Counted from the stretch's first letter, positions 1 to 12,321 are shown. The stretch is 64,000 nt of DNA from Dryas octopetala (GCA_963921425.1 OY992833.1:14425738-14489737); one strand, 5' to 3'. Notes: generated from the letters alone by a model not told the origin. A program made the numbers and translations.

Positions 1-246
1 AAAACTTTTCTCATCTATTGTGATAACATGAGTGCTATAGATATCTCCAAGAACCCGGTGCAACATACAAGAACCAAGCATATTGACATAAGACATCATT
101 TCATTCGAGATCTTGTGGAGAGTGGAACTCTTACTTTGACTTTTGTTCCTTCCGAACAACAACTTGCAGACATCTTTACAAAAGCTCTAGAGAATCCAAA
201 GCACATTAGCCTTCGGAAGTCAATTGGCATTTGTACACATGCATGA
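1..246 (+). CDS. Ty1/copia polyprotein, RNase H C-terminal end (partial)
   Basis: The frame is open from base 1 and ends at a TGA at 244-246, so only the last 81 or so residues of a copia Gag-Pol polyprotein are in the window. Seen directly: CDNMSAI near the start, then [20 protein letters not shown], and [18 protein letters not shown] close to the end. These are hallmark strings of the RNase H domain at the C-terminus of plant Ty1/copia polyproteins, which degrades the RNA strand during reverse transcription. The conserved Asp of CDN is present and no internal stop is seen, so the copy may be fairly young. It is followed by about 1.4 kb of non-coding internal DNA, a polypurine tract and an LTR on the same strand. 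The 5' part lies outside the window, so whether the element is intact cannot be judged. Confidence 0.93.
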   Translation, partial: KTFLIYCDNMSAIDISKNPVQHTRTKHIDIRHHFIRDLVESGTLTLTFVPSEQQLADIFTKALENPKHISLRKSIGICTHA

Positions 247-1694
247 GTCTTTGTAGTTAAATGTGCCTCATTGTTTAAGTTTCTTTTATTTGGTTAAGTA
301 GTTATAATAACCACTTTGAAAGGTCTTAACACTATGTGTCACACTCTCTTTGATATTCAAAAAGGTTCTTGCATAACATGAGTCATGTCAATAAGCATAA
401 TCCCTCCTTCTTGTCAAATGTTAGCCTTGAGATTTTTTTTAAAAACACTTTGTCATAATCAATCAAGCTTGTTAAATGCTTTTCAAAGACAATTTGTTTG
501 AGGATGCAATTTAGCCTTTCAATATAATTTCTCCTTTGTGACCCATCTTTAGCTAAAATTTTCCTCATTTGAACAAATGTGCACAATCCAAAAATAACAA
601 AAAAAAAAAGGAAGTGTGACCAAAGAAGTCACGGCCCTAGGGAGAAACAAGGTGTTTTTATGGTGTTATAGGGTAAAGAGTCGCAAAATTGGACCAAATC
701 ATTGCACTTAACTTGGGATGTGCCTAAACAAAACAAATGCAAATAATTTTCTCATAGCCATTGTCATGAGTTGAAAAACTTTGCTTTCAAGATTTGTTCC
801 CAAATTAGAAATTCTCTTGAGTGGTTAAATTCTAATCTCTAGTTGTGAATGAAACTTATTTAACCTCTTTGGTTGTCTTTGACATTGTTTTTCCATCTAG
901 AACAAGTCTTGAATGCTAGCATTGACCTCCATATATCCCAAATATGCTTATTTTCTTGCACAAAATTTGCAATCTTCATTTTCCATATCTATGAGAGTGT
1001 TGACATTGGTGATTAATTCTTTTCAAGTGTGTTTGTTGGTTTGTCAAATTTGTTTTGTCAAAAATAAATTCCCTGAAGCACATCTAACTCATAGATTTCC
1101 TTTTGTGTGTCATTGCTTCCAATTCTCTAAGGATTCCTCTATCTTTTTTGTTTTATGTTCCAGTACGCAGTTTGTTCATTTTGACTAGTCTAACAATCAT
1201 CAAATACAGTCAATTTTCACAGGACCATTCTGCACCTTGGATTACTGTTCATTAAAGGGCATTTCAGACTTTTCTGCATACCTATGTTCTTCTCTAGCTG
1301 TCCCTCATATTACATGTCTATATTCTGCTGCTGCCGGTTCTCAGTTTTAGGGGGAGTTAGTTTTAGGGGGAGTTGGAATTTAGGGGGAGTTAGAATTGTA
1401 TGGAATTTTTCTCTTTCGGCATGTACTTTTCTTGCATATCTCTCCATTTTTCTGTGCTTCTGAACTGAATTTTCTTTTATGTATGACCTTTTGTCTTTCC
1501 ATGACAAAAAGGGGGAGAATGTATTGGTTGTTTAATCTCCATTGCTTGCTGCGTTTAAACTGCATACTATCATACTTTGTGTTGTGCAAGTTCTTCTTCT
1601 TGCAGGTACATTATAACAAGTGTTGGGCTGTGTGTTGAGAGTCTTGTGAGGTGAATGGGTTGTTGTTTTGTCAAGGAAAGCCAAAGGGGGAGAT
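247..1694 (+). mobile_element. copia 3' internal non-coding region with polypurine tracts
   Basis: This stretch lies between the polyprotein stop and the LTR and has no credible ORF. Several short TAGGGGGAG or AAGGGGGAG purine runs occur at about 1348-1390 and 1508-1517. The last one, AAAGGGGGAGA at 1683-1693, directly precedes the LTR start and is the likely primer for plus-strand synthesis. A long 3' spacer with repeated polypurine tracts is known in SIRE/Maximus-type copia elements; assigning this copy to that lineage is inference. Confidence 0.7.
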
Positions 1695-3298
1695 TGTTAG
1701 TTTCTAGGATTTGTTATATTGGCTATGTTCCTTGTCAAAACAATTGTATTAATTTGTATTTAATCACTCACAAGCTCTAGGCTAGATTTAGGACAAGTTC
1801 TGCTGCTTTGAAGAAGTCAAGAATGATTAAAGACACAAGGTATACTGCACTTCATTCATTTCATGAATTTAACAGATTTGTGTCTATTTGACTAGTCGTT
1901 CACTAATCATAAAGAACACTGTTTTTCACGTACAGTGACTGTCATTTAAGTCACAGTCGCTACAGTGGGTCATTTCGGGTTTTTGCTTTTTAAGCCCAAT
2001 TTTTTGAAAGCCCATATTCTGTTTAGTATTAGACATGCATGTGCACAGCACATGACTTGGTTCCCCCAATGTTTTCAAATCAGATCTGATTCATCTTTCC
2101 CATTCACGCACACACCTTCACACATCAGCACTATTCATCATCTTCTTCATTTCTGATTTTTAAAAGCAAAATTCCTTTTGACAGCTACTTATTCCTATCC
2201 TTAGTAAATACTAGGATACCCCTCTAGGACAAAGGGAATATGCCCATCATCTGTCTCTTGTGGACAGCCATTGATTGGCTTCCACGTGGCATGGGCGAAC
2301 ATGCTTCTTGCGTGAGTGTGTACGGGTATATGGGCTGTTTTGGTTCAGATCTGTTGCGTGGTTGTTGAGAAATTTTTAGAGCGTGTATTCTTGGGGTTTT
2401 CACGCCTGGGTATTTTCCATGTGAAGTGTTCATCTTCAACATTTTCAGAAAATGGTCTTTAATTCTTGAAAAATCATAAAGAGATTTTCTGAACTTGTTT
2501 TTGTTAAATCTAAAATTCTATATGGGTTTGAGTGCTTAAATGTCTTCATACATTCTTCAAACACATTCATTTTAGATTTAAGTTGAAGGATTCAATATTG
2601 ATCTTTTCATGCCGATAGCTTGAGAAGGTTGATCTTTGTTTGTGAATCCTACATTTGCATATCATGTTCATGCATTGATGAAACCACTGAGCTTGGTGCG
2701 GATTGGTGCCATGGGTTGATGAGCTTGGAGTGGAGCTGCCTTCTTCATGAATGACCATCTGCCTTGCGTATGGAAGTTGCACAAAAGGGGTAAAATAGCT
2801 GCCACTTAGTCTAGGACTTAGTGATTGAGCTTGTGTGCTGAGTGCCCTCTTTTGTATTGAACTTCTGATTTAGTGGATTGCCTGGTCAGCTGGATAGACC
2901 CCCAGTTTTTACCCTTTGTGGTTTTTCTGGGTGAACATCTTGTGTGCATCTGTCTTCCCTGTTTTGTGTTGTTATGATTACTGACTCACTCATCTTTTAA
3001 ACACAAATCTGTACTGGAGCTATTTGCTTAATATTGATATATGCCTTATATAACTATTTAGCTAATCACACACCACTGTAGTTGTGGATAACACTGGGAT
3101 GCCTATTGTGATGGGTCCTCTGAGTGTATAGGATGTCACTTGATCCTTGGTGTGTTTGATTTGTGTTGTTTACTGAAGTGATTTTTGGTTTTTAGAAGTC
3201 AATGTGGAGTTTCACATTTTTGTTACTGGACTGTCTGAGTTGTGTTTGGTTGACTAGTTCGTGAGTGATCACATAAACCAAAAATTGGGGTCCGATCA
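1695..3298 (+). mobile_element. 3' LTR of the copia element
   Basis: The LTR begins TGTTAG immediately after the polypurine tract. It is non-coding and holds a T-rich block near 2910 (CCCAGTTTTTACCCTTTGTG), a type of sequence common near the R/U5 and polyadenylation region of plant copia LTRs. The 3' edge is uncertain: I place it at the CA near 3298, after which the sequence changes to AT-rich DNA. The matching 5' LTR is outside the window, so the ends and target duplication could not be checked. Confidence 0.6.
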
Positions 3299-3929
3299 CT
3301 GAAAGTGAAATTAATCAAGATAATTAAGTGAATAGATCACCTAAATTAAACTTTCAAAGTCTATACATATAATATTTTTTTTTTCTTTTGAAATTAAACA
3401 TATATAATACTTGAATTAATATACACATAATGAGTATTAGGATTATATTGAATAATTTTTTAAAATTTAAATTCTGTCTCCTATTAAAAAATGGAAAGCC
3501 ACAAGAATTACCTATTATACACATTAATGAAAAAAAAAAAAACAAAATAATAGAGTGCAAGTCTTGCACGTATTTGTCAGTCAATGAAACTTGGTAGATA
3601 GCCACAGATATGTCCCCATAAAATGTTAAATTTGACAATATATTTAATTGATTTTATAAGTTTATGAAGTGTTTATCCACTTGCCCACTTACCTAGGAGG
3701 CTAGGAGAGGTCCTCCAGAGACTAGAGACCGGAGACCACTGTATTTATTGCAATTAAGAAACCATTGAGCTCAGGGTTATACAGCTTATACTGATGGGGC
3801 TCAAAGTAAAATTCCCTAATCCCAAATAATTTAGTCTCTTAACTTTTATTGATAAGCTGCCGAGCCCAACCAAAAAATAAGGATAATTTAATCCAAGACA
3901 ATTGAGCCATCAGCGGAGCAGACAGAGTT
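3299..3929. other. AT-rich intergenic DNA, nothing recognised
   Basis: No ORF, RNA gene or clear terminal repeat is seen. It sits between the copia LTR and the first hAT-like remnant and may include the missing far end of that remnant. Confidence 0.5.
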
Positions 3930-4310
3930 ACAAAGTTACAAACCTTGCAGGGGGCTGTCGCGACGGAGAAGACAGAGTGAAGAGAGAGAGAGAGTCACGC
4001 CGGAGAAGGAGGCAAGGGCCGGGCTGTCGCAGGCGGAGAAGACAGAGATCTGAGTGTGGATGCAAATGAGGCACTGGGAGTGCTTGACTAGATACAGCGA
4101 AATTTCGTCAAATTTCAACGAAATTTCACAGAAATGCACTTGTAGGGAGTCGAAATTTTCGACCGAAATATTAGCGAAATTTCGGCGAAATTTTTGAAAT
4201 TTCGCTGAAATATTATCGAAAATTAAGGGTTATGTGATAAAATTTCGGGATCCCAAAACAACGAAAATTTCGACGAAATTTCGCCGAAATTTTCGAAATT
4301 TTACTCCTTG
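3930..4310 (-). mobile_element. end fragment of the CGAAATTTCG hAT-like family
   Basis: A GA-rich block with GGAGAAGACAGAG and GATCTGAGTG is followed by about 230 bp dense in variants of CGAAATTTCGGCGAAATTT, finishing ACTCCTTG at 4303-4310. The same order (GA-rich block, array, CTCCTTG) closes the complete copy at 5489-7170, and in inverse orientation opens the copy at 18830-20422. The partner end was not found to the left, so this is a truncated or interrupted copy. Confidence 0.7.
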
Positions 4311-5154
4311 CTTGGAATTAGCATAATGCAATTTTTGTATACACCTCCATGCAAGAATATACAACACATAGAACTTATCAATTCATCATATAGAAAAAAA
4401 TGATATTAACTAAATAATTATTGCCCGAGTTCACAATTACTTTTCAGGTAAAGAAAAGCTTTCAGTTTTTTTAAACTTTAAATTTTTTCTAATTTACCTT
4501 CTAGTCTGAAATAGCCTCTTTTGACAGCTCTTTTTTATTTCTTATTCATTCCCTTTCATTTTTCTCTCTCTCTAAAAAGAAGAAATACAAAAGAAGATAT
4601 TCCCTTTTTCGTAAAGAAATAATAATAATAAATAAAACTCATAAACCACACAAAAACTTACAATCAAAAAACAAAGCACACAATTTGGCCAAAAAAAAAA
4701 AGAAACAAAGCACACAAGACTAACAAGTCAACATCATCCGGAAACCATTCTTATCTCTCTCTCTCTCTCTCTCTCGGATTTTGCTCCTCTGCCTTTAGCT
4801 TGCCTGCCTTTTGATAAATTATTACTCTACAATTAATCCAATGGTATTAAGTTACTCCATGTCAGCATAATTCTTTTAGTCAAAACTTCATTGTTTAGTT
4901 TGCATTTTCATCGATCTGTGTTCTTTCTCCTCCTCTCTATTCTTCATGAATGAACCCCCAATCATCTCCTCTCTAAATCTCTCCACCGTTTGGTCTTGGA
5001 ATTTTTCAGCAGTTGACGATTTTCTCTTTCTTTTTCTTTTTTCTTTTCTTTCTGGCTTTGAGACTTGAAGTAGATGATTTCCAGTTCTGATGGAGACAAC
5101 AATTAAGGTAAACCAAACCCAATCGGCCAGGCCAAAGAGCATAATCTAACAAAT
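4311..5154. other. spacer between hAT-like fragments, with CT tract
   Basis: AT-rich DNA without a credible gene. It holds a (CT)n tract at about 4752-4774 and a run of A-rich simple sequence at 4560-4700. It may be the interior of a larger older element whose end lies at 5480. Confidence 0.4.
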
Positions 5155-5480
5155 CTCAACCGAGTACGTCGAAGGCAGGCTGGGTGGCTGGTGGCCCTGA
5201 CTCGAGCTGAGTGCGCGCAGGGGGAGAAGACAGAGAGAGATCTGAGAGATGAAAATAGGGCTGGGATTTGAGAGATCTGAGTGTTAGTCACAACAAAAGC
5301 AAAAGAGAGTGAAAATTGTGAAATGCAAGCAGTCTGCCATTTTGAGTTAAAATGAAATTTCGCCCAAATTTCATTAATTTCTTCCAAAAAATGACAGTAA
5401 CCCACCTAAAGAGGCATCAAAATTTCGCGAAATTTCGGCGAAATTACCGAAAATATTATGGGCATTAATTTTCTTCCTTG
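5155..5480 (-). mobile_element. older end fragment of the CGAAATTTCG hAT-like family
   Basis: GGGGGAGAAGACAGAG and GATCTGAG at 5220-5285 are followed by a weaker array of GAAATTTCG motifs (5350-5455) and the terminus TTCTTCCTTG at 5471-5480. Its terminus abuts, with only eight bases between (GGTAGAAG), the start of the complete copy at 5489. It is more diverged from the family pattern than the other copies, which suggests it is older. Confidence 0.6.
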
Positions 5481-5488
5481 GGTAGAAG

Positions 5489-7170
5489 CAAGGAGTAAAA
5501 TTTCAGTTTCGATTAAATTTTCGATGTAAATTTCGACGAAAATTTTCGCGGAAATTTCGATTAAAATTTTGATTTCGACAAAATTAGACAAAAACGACGG
5601 AAATCAAAATACGGAAATTTTGAATGAAACTTGATTGTATGCTTATTTAACATATTATTTACTATATTGATAAAAAACAATCAAGAAATCAAATTATATA
5701 GTAAGTTTCATGTGATATAAGATGAATATAATGCGCCCTGGAAGTAAATATTGTTAAAAAAATAAGTCACTAATTAATAATTATATAAATAACACCTCAT
5801 ATGGGCCATAATAGCAGTACGACTCAGTCTCCAAAGTTTTATATGCAAAATAAAAGCCGATACCAAAATATTATAATTTATAACATGGATACACTCATAC
5901 ACTTAATTTTGATTCATATACTCATTACATGTATGATTTATATGAGTATATCATGTATCATTGGTAATTCTTACTTTGTTAGTTTGTTACACACTTACAC
6001 ATATATTATATATATAGCCATATATAACTGAGTACTGAGTTACTGACATCAGAATAGAATATAAAGAGGTATATAATTAATAAGTATAATTGTATAAACA
6101 ATTCTTGACAAAAAAAAAAGTACAAACAATCAAACAATTAAAAGTGTGTTCTTAGATTGACTGATCACCTTGTTGTATAAAGTGACACTCAAGACCTCAT
6201 TTAAGTGGTGCATGTTGTTTGTGTTTTCGGTGGAGTACCAGTAAAGCAGTAAGTAGAACTTTTATATTTTTAAAATTATTTTAAAAATTATGAACATGAT
6301 TGTACAGTTGTGAGTTGTGTACATTTGTAAAAGGCATATACCATTGTACCAACATCAAGTCAAATGGATATTGATACCAACAGTTGTGTAGATTATTAAA
6401 GCGTTTATGTTAAATTGTTAAAAGGCTTACACTTTCTAAAACATAATTAAAAATTTAAAATGTGTGAAAAAAACCAAAAATAAATCAAGTCGGCCATAAT
6501 TCCAGCTAGATAAAAAAAAAAAATTCAATTTTCAGAAGAAATGATTTTTTTTTTATATTTGGCAAATATCCAATATGCAAAGTTAAAAAAGTCATATTAG
6601 ATATTTTGTTTTTAAGAATATATTAGATTTTAGATGCGTGAACTGTAAACCACAAATATCCAATATGCAAAGTTAAAAAAGTCATATGACTTGCAGACTT
6701 GCAAACTTGGTTGTAGACTATTTGGTTGAAGACTTGCAGCCTAGCTTGCAGGGCAAGGGGGTCACGATGGGGGAGGATGCAAGGGGTCACGCCAGAGGCC
6801 GGAGGCAACTGGGTGCGCGCTGGTTCTGTTGCAGGGGGAGAAGACAGAGAGAGAGAGAGAGATGACAGAGAATTAGAAAAGAGAGAAAGAAAGGTGTTGC
6901 GCAGGGGGAGAAGACAAAGAAGAGAGATAGAGAGAGATCTGAAAGATGAAAATGGAAGGAAATGGGGCTGGGCAGATGCTGATCTGAGTGTATAGTCGCC
7001 AAATTTCGCTGACAGTTTACAAAAATGAACGTGAGGCTGCTTCGAAATTTCAGCCGAAATTTTACCGAAATTTTGCCGAAAAGTTAACGAAAATTAACCG
7101 GTATGGTATAAAATTTCGGGACCCCCAGAAAACGAAAATTTTGCCGAAATTTTTGAAATTTCACTCCTTG
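5489..7170. mobile_element. complete non-autonomous hAT-like element
   Basis: The element starts CAAGGAGTAAAATTTC and ends GAAATTTCACTCCTTG, so the termini are inverted repeats. It is flanked by a perfect 8-bp duplication, GGTAGAAG, at 5481-5488 and 7171-7178. An 8-bp duplication together with termini of the form CAAGG fits the hAT superfamily. Both subterminal zones (5500-5620 and 7000-7165) are packed with GAAATTTCG-like motifs in both orientations, as expected of hAT transposase binding regions. The 1682-bp interior has no transposase; it carries GA-rich stretches (6835-6960). The copy at 18830-20422 is homologous and inverted. Confidence 0.85.
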
Positions 7171-7178
7171 GGTAGAAG

Positions 7179-7585
7179 AGAGGAGTGGGTATACAATTTG
7201 GGCCTTTATAATGTAGAAGAATGATTGGATTCTTTCCCCTTTACTACAATGAGACCCAAATTTTGTAACCCAAATACATTATGGGCCTTATATAGTGTCA
7301 AATTTTTAGATTTCAATTTTTGCAACACCAATAATACTGAGGTCTAAATTTGGATTTAGACTTTTAAACCCATTTAAAATAGACTTATTCATACAAATAC
7401 CTCTTGTTTATAGAACTTTTTTCACTTTATCCCCTTACATTTTTTTGTCTCACATGACCCACTAAAAATGCATTTCATATCTTGGATTTCCCAATTTCGT
7501 TAAGTTCGTCTACACCACTATTAGACTAGCTGACGTGAAGGAGTAATTTTGTCATTTCAAACATAAAATATATTTGCAATGATAT
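7179..7585. other. AT-rich intergenic DNA, nothing recognised
   Basis: No ORF, RNA gene or terminal repeat is seen between the hAT-like and Mutator-like elements. Confidence 0.5.
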
Positions 7586-7594
7586 TTAAGTAAA

Positions 7595-8678
7595 GAGGGC
7601 TGCTATTTGCACACCATTTTTTTTTTTCTTTTTGCACACTCTTTTGTAAAAAAAAAAAAAAAAAAGCAAAAATCAAAGGAAAAGACACACTCACCCCTCA
7701 CCCAACACACCCCTTACTCTCAGACAAAAAAAAAAAACACACCCGACCTTCTCCCTCTCCTCCACCAAGCCCCAGCCCCGTCGCACCCTCCCTCCAGCCC
7801 CGACCCAGCCCACCTCCTTCCCCTCCACCCAGCCCCTGCCCCATCGCACCCCCTTCCACCCAACCCCGTCGCACCCTCCCTCTAGCCTCAACCCACCAGG
7901 CCCACCTCCCCTCCTTCACCCGACCCACCCACCCAGCCCTTTCCCTCCCTCACCCGACCACCGCAAGCAGCACCCCACCCCCACCCTCACCCTCAACCTC
8001 AACCTTCTTCTATCTCTTTTCTTCTCTCTTCCGAGCTCGCCTGCAACACCAATGGCCGAGCACATCGTCTCCAGCTAGCACCCGAGCCCCACCCTTCTCC
8101 GAGCTCGCCTGCAACATCGCGCTTCAACCTGCTGCAACCACAACGAAGCACCACTGCCAACAAAAAAATCGCAGCTGGTTCGGTGGATAAATGCCGAATG
8201 GGTCGTGGATGTTCGGCGGCTACTTGTCGAATGGTTTGTGGGTGTTCAGTGGGTGGCTGCCGAAGGAAACTCAAATTTTCGGCAAACCAATGTCGAACGA
8301 AGGAGAAAGCAGAGAAAGAAAGGGAGGGAGGGAGGAGAGAAGAAAAAAGAGAGAGAAAGAGGTTGGGGGTGAGGTCGGGTGCTGCTTGTGGTGGTCGGGC
8401 GAGGGAGGGAGGGGGCTGGGTAGATGGGTGGGTGGGTCGGGTGAAGAAAGGGCTGTTGAGGGAGGGCTGCGTGGGTGGGTGTGGTCGGGTGAGGGAGATG
8501 AAAGGGCTGGGTGTGTGTGTTTTTTTTGGTCTGTTGATGGGGTGTGCAAAAGAGAAAAAATGGAGTTGGTTTTTGGGTGTGAAAAGGAGAGATGTGTCTT
8601 TTCCTTTGATTTTTAATTTTTTTTTTTTACAAAAGGGTGTGCAAAAAGAAAAAAAAAAGTGTGCAAATAACAACCCTT
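7595..8678. mobile_element. Mutator-like non-autonomous element with long inverted arms
   Basis: A perfect 9-bp duplication, TTAAGTAAA, lies at 7586-7594 and 8679-8687. The termini pair as inverted repeats: GAGGGCTGCTATTTGCACAC on the left against AAGGGTTGTTATTTGCACAC on the reversed right. Similarity continues inward for over 100 bp (GCACAC, TTTTGTAAAAA, AATCAAAGGAAAAGACACA). The interior is GC-rich: the left part (about 7740-8000) is C-rich and the right part (about 8380-8500) G-rich, so a single strand could fold into a long hairpin. A 9-bp duplication is typical of Mutator-like elements. Several open frames cross it but they are low-complexity proline or glycine runs and I do not call them genes. 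Confidence 0.85.
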
Positions 8679-8687
8679 TTAAGTAAA

Positions 8688-9284
8688 TTAAAATAATTAA
8701 ACTTTAAATTAAAATAAGGGTTTTTTTTTTTAACCCAGATCTACAACCCAGCCCGATTTCTAAAAATCGATACCAAGCCGGTCCTCCTACTGCAGCTCAA
8801 GCCTCTACCAGCTTGTGTAGCTCACGTTGTCGACAACATAAACCGCAACCACAGCTCTGGAGCTCCGTCTTCTCGCGCTGGTTCTCCGTTGCCAAGCTCG
8901 ACCCGATAGTACCCAGCCACCGAGCTCGACAACACCTAGCTCGTTGCCACCAACTCCCCGGCGAAGAAGAAGAAGCAGACAAATGCAATACTAGGTTTCT
9001 CTCAAAATTTGTGAATTTTTTTTTTTGCTTTTTCTTGTTAATGGCAAACACAGCTAGCAGTAGGGGAAAACGAAATGTAGTGGTGTATTTGGTAGATCTT
9101 AACTGCAACTAAAAGCTAAAACAAAGAAACTTAAAGAAACGCTTGAAATTAGTGAGTTTTGAAAGAGACCAAGAGAGAGATTGATTTTTGAGGATGTGGA
9201 GGGAGAGAGAAGTGTCCATGTTGGTGGCAGTGATAATTAATTATTAATTACTACTGTTTGGCAGTGTCATCATTGTTACTATTT
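8688..9284. other. intergenic DNA with a short GC-rich patch
   Basis: A moderately GC-rich patch at 8740-8980 opens about 100 codons on each strand, but neither resembles a known protein and both are bounded by AT-rich DNA. It could be a decayed gene or transposon fragment. Confidence 0.35.
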
Positions 9285-9293
9285 GACAATTAA

Positions 9294-9875
9294 GAGAAAA
9301 TTACAAATTTGGTCTACTTATCTTATATCTAGTTCAATTTTGGTCTATGATCTTTTTTAAGTTCAATTTTGGTCCACTTATTTTATAACTAATTCAATTT
9401 TGGTCCACAATCTTTTTTAAGTTATGATTTTAAATCATTTTGGTTGTGTTTTCTTCAATTATAATTGAAGTATAAGTTATATTTCATCATTTTTTAGTCA
9501 TAGGAACCAATTTGGAGTATTAGAATAAAAGAAAATTGAAGTTTGGTGAAGTTTGAAAAATCTGAAAAATTTTCTAAGAAAAATTAGTAGTTTCGGGTAC
9601 TCTACTTTGGAGCCAGTTATCTTAAGTTTTAGAACTTCGATTTGAATAATATTTATAGAGTTGTAAAGAGAAGATGCATAGCTTTAAAACAAGTAAATGT
9701 TTGCTGAATTTGGCTTAGATTAGATAAGGTAAAAGGCAGGACAAATTTGAGAAAACAAATCTGGATCTTTATTGAACAATAAGAATAATTAGTGGACCAA
9801 AACAGAACTTAAAAAAGATCGTGGACCAAAATTGAAATAGGTATAAAATAAGTGGACAAAATGTGTAATTATCTC
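9294..9875. mobile_element. 582-bp MITE, 'TTTTGGTCCAC' type
   Basis: Inverted ends of about 70 bp: the left begins GAGAAAATTACAAATTTGGT and the right, reversed, GAGATAATTACACATTTTGT, both continuing through CAATTTTGGTC and GATCTTTTTTAAGTT. Flanks GACAATTAA (9285-9293) and AGCAATTAA (9876-9884) are a 9-bp duplication with two differences, which suggests Mutator-type mobilisation. There is no coding capacity. Confidence 0.8.
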
Positions 9876-9884
9876 AGCAATTAA

Positions 9885-10789
9885 TTATAATAAGATTTTC
9901 ATTGATGAGGAAGACTGAGTCAAAACTGCATTTAGATGTCCTGGGCATGGAGGACTATACGAATAAGCCTCTACGCATATTATGACACATATATTAGTTA
10001 TAGCACGTAGCGGTGTATTAGTTACATCTAAAAATCTCTCCAACTTAAGGAACTCTCTCCACAGGATTTCTGGCATCAATGTCGATCGGCACCGCGGTAA
10101 GGATGAGAATCGCCATTGTACTGGCCACAGGTGGTGATTGGGAGGGGAAAATGTCAAGTTTAGATCGGGTTGGGTCCAGGCTGATGGATTCTTTGAATTA
10201 GGTCACAAATCGGTTTGTCATACAGTTGTGACTATTTCAATTTCATAAAAATTCAAAATTTATATAGGTTTAATGCTTTTGATTTAGGGCTTTTGATTTA
10301 GGCTTGGGAAATGAAATCCTATAACCCATAAACTAACCATTAAAATTTAAGCCTTGTAAATATTGAAAAAACAACAAATCAATAAAAAAAAGTTATGACT
10401 GTTGAACAGTTACAGCTCGGTATAACCATATTTCTTAAAGTTGGTATTTAAACTGAAATTTAGTATTTAAAGTGAAATAACATAAATATTTTGGTAGTTA
10501 AAATAAAAAAAATATTGCAATTTGGTACTTAAAGTCAACGAACCTTATTTTTAAATGTAAAATAATAGTAAAAATATTTTTATTTATTTATTAACCATAG
10601 TAGAAAAGGGTGGTGAGACGGTGGTGAGCAATTTGTTCTCGTACAAATGGAATAGAAGGAAATTCTCGTGAGACTGGCCCAATCAGGGTCAGCCACGTTT
10701 CGGTTCAACAAAAGAGCACCACACGTGTTAACAAAAGCGGGAAGCGCAGGGGGCCAAAGTTCGTGTGTGTTAGGTTTTTATAACGTTAC
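9885..10789. other. intergenic DNA upstream of gene 1
   Basis: No gene is recognised. The last 150 bp change from AT-rich to mixed composition and lead into the CT-rich leader of gene 1, so the promoter probably lies here. TTTTTATAACG near 10777 is a weak TATA candidate. Confidence 0.4.
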
Positions 10790-12321
10790 ACACTCTCACT
10801 CATATCACTCGCTGCTTTGCGCTCTCTCTCTCTCTCTGGACCTTCAAAACGCCGCCACTACTCCTCAGCTCTTCACTTATCACTTCACTTCACTCACTCA
10901 CTTACTCTCACTGGTACTCCTTCAATCTCTCTCCCTTCATCTTCATACATACATAGACTAGCTGCATGAATTCATAGCTAGCTGCATGAATTCATGATAT
11001 TGATCATTATATAAATTCATAGCTAGCTGCATGAATTCTCTGTGTATAAGTTCAGGGTCTGTTCAAAGTCATACATGGTATATGGGATTTACATTTACAA
11101 TATATATATATGTATAGCATCAAATACTTGTTTTTGTTCTATAGTAAGTGCTATATAATTTAAATATGTGGTTAAATTTATGTGTGACATGTCTGCTTGT
11201 GTGTATCAGCTATGAAAATGGAGGTCGTTAACCGTCTGGGTAAGCAATTTCTCTGTTTGTTTTACTTCATTTTCAAATTTGATGGACAAGTACGTGCATG
11301 CATACATGTATATTAAAACATACGTAGATACATAAGTGGTTACATTAAGACATGCTAGAAATTGGGTTGAAAGTTTTTTGGTGAATTCTCTGTCCCATGC
11401 TAAGTTGCTAATTTGATTTCGTTTCATCAGTAAAGAAATTGTGCTCTGTTTCTTCTTTTTACTTTCGTTTTCTTACATGTTTTTTAAAGGCTGGCTAGTA
11501 TAAAGAAGTTTCATTTATTGATAAAACTCTATTGGGAGGAAGGAAACTTCTCATTTTTACCAAAGTTACCACTTAATTCCTAAATCCTATTACTCAATGT
11601 AATTATACAATTACAAATTTACAATACAATGAGTCTCTGGGTAATTATACCATTACAAATTGCAATACAAACTTCTCATTTGCTATTTGAGCTCAAAATC
11701 AAATGGCTTTTCTTTCTTTATTATAATAACTAAATTCCATTGCTGAGTCTTATCACATAGTCCTTCATTTCTTGGATTCATGTGATGTATAGTTGTACAA
11801 TCATATATGGGTTCTTGTCAGCATAGTGAGTGCGAGTTGTACCCACAATATGTTCACTGTAATTTTGTCCTTGTATTCATACACCTTGTTTGATCTCTTT
11901 TGTTTTTTCCGAAGATTTGTTTGAAAGAACATTTTAGTATGCATGATACTGACCAAAGCTGTTGTATTGGACACACAGCCCATGACTTGGAGCTAATCAC
12001 TCTATAGCAGTCACTCAGGTGGCTGCAACTCACCTGAGTGATTGAGTAAAACCCAAATCCTCACTTTTGACATTCAAACATTCCACATTGATTTCTACTT
12101 AGGTTCACTTCTTTTAGTTCTTCTTTTTTAACTTTAAAATTAGAAAGATTCTTGTCCTATCAGACTTTCGACTAAACCTGAAATTTATATTCTTTATTTC
12201 AAGGATCCAGCAGCAGGTTGCTAGCATGAACTGGTTGAATCTAGTTTCAGGACAACTATAATGGAAATTTTTGAAGCATCAGTAATCAATAAAACAGAGC
12301 TTATTCTTCAATTCTCCTGGT
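10790..12321 (+). promoter_or_regulatory. gene 1 leader: untranslated exons with upstream ORFs
   Basis: A CT-rich leader (10790 to about 10913, ending at a weak GT donor) seems to be spliced to a 30-base exon at 11210-11239 (preceded by CAG, followed by GTAAGC) and then to 12204-12321 (preceded by TTTCAAG). In that mRNA an upstream ORF of 17 codons starts in the 30-base exon and stops in the next. A second upstream ORF, ATGGAAATTTTTGAAGC near 12260, runs out of frame past the main start codon. Such upstream ORFs usually lower translation of the main frame. The exon joins are inferred by eye. Confidence 0.4.

Noticed and set aside
7607..8686. Several open frames of 90-220 codons on both strands
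   Set aside because: They are proline-, glycine- or lysine-rich low-complexity translations of the skewed arms of the Mutator-like element, overlap each other on both strands and resemble no protein.
8813..9112. 100-codon frames on both strands in the GC-rich patch
   Set aside because: No motif or splice context supports either; at most a decayed fragment.
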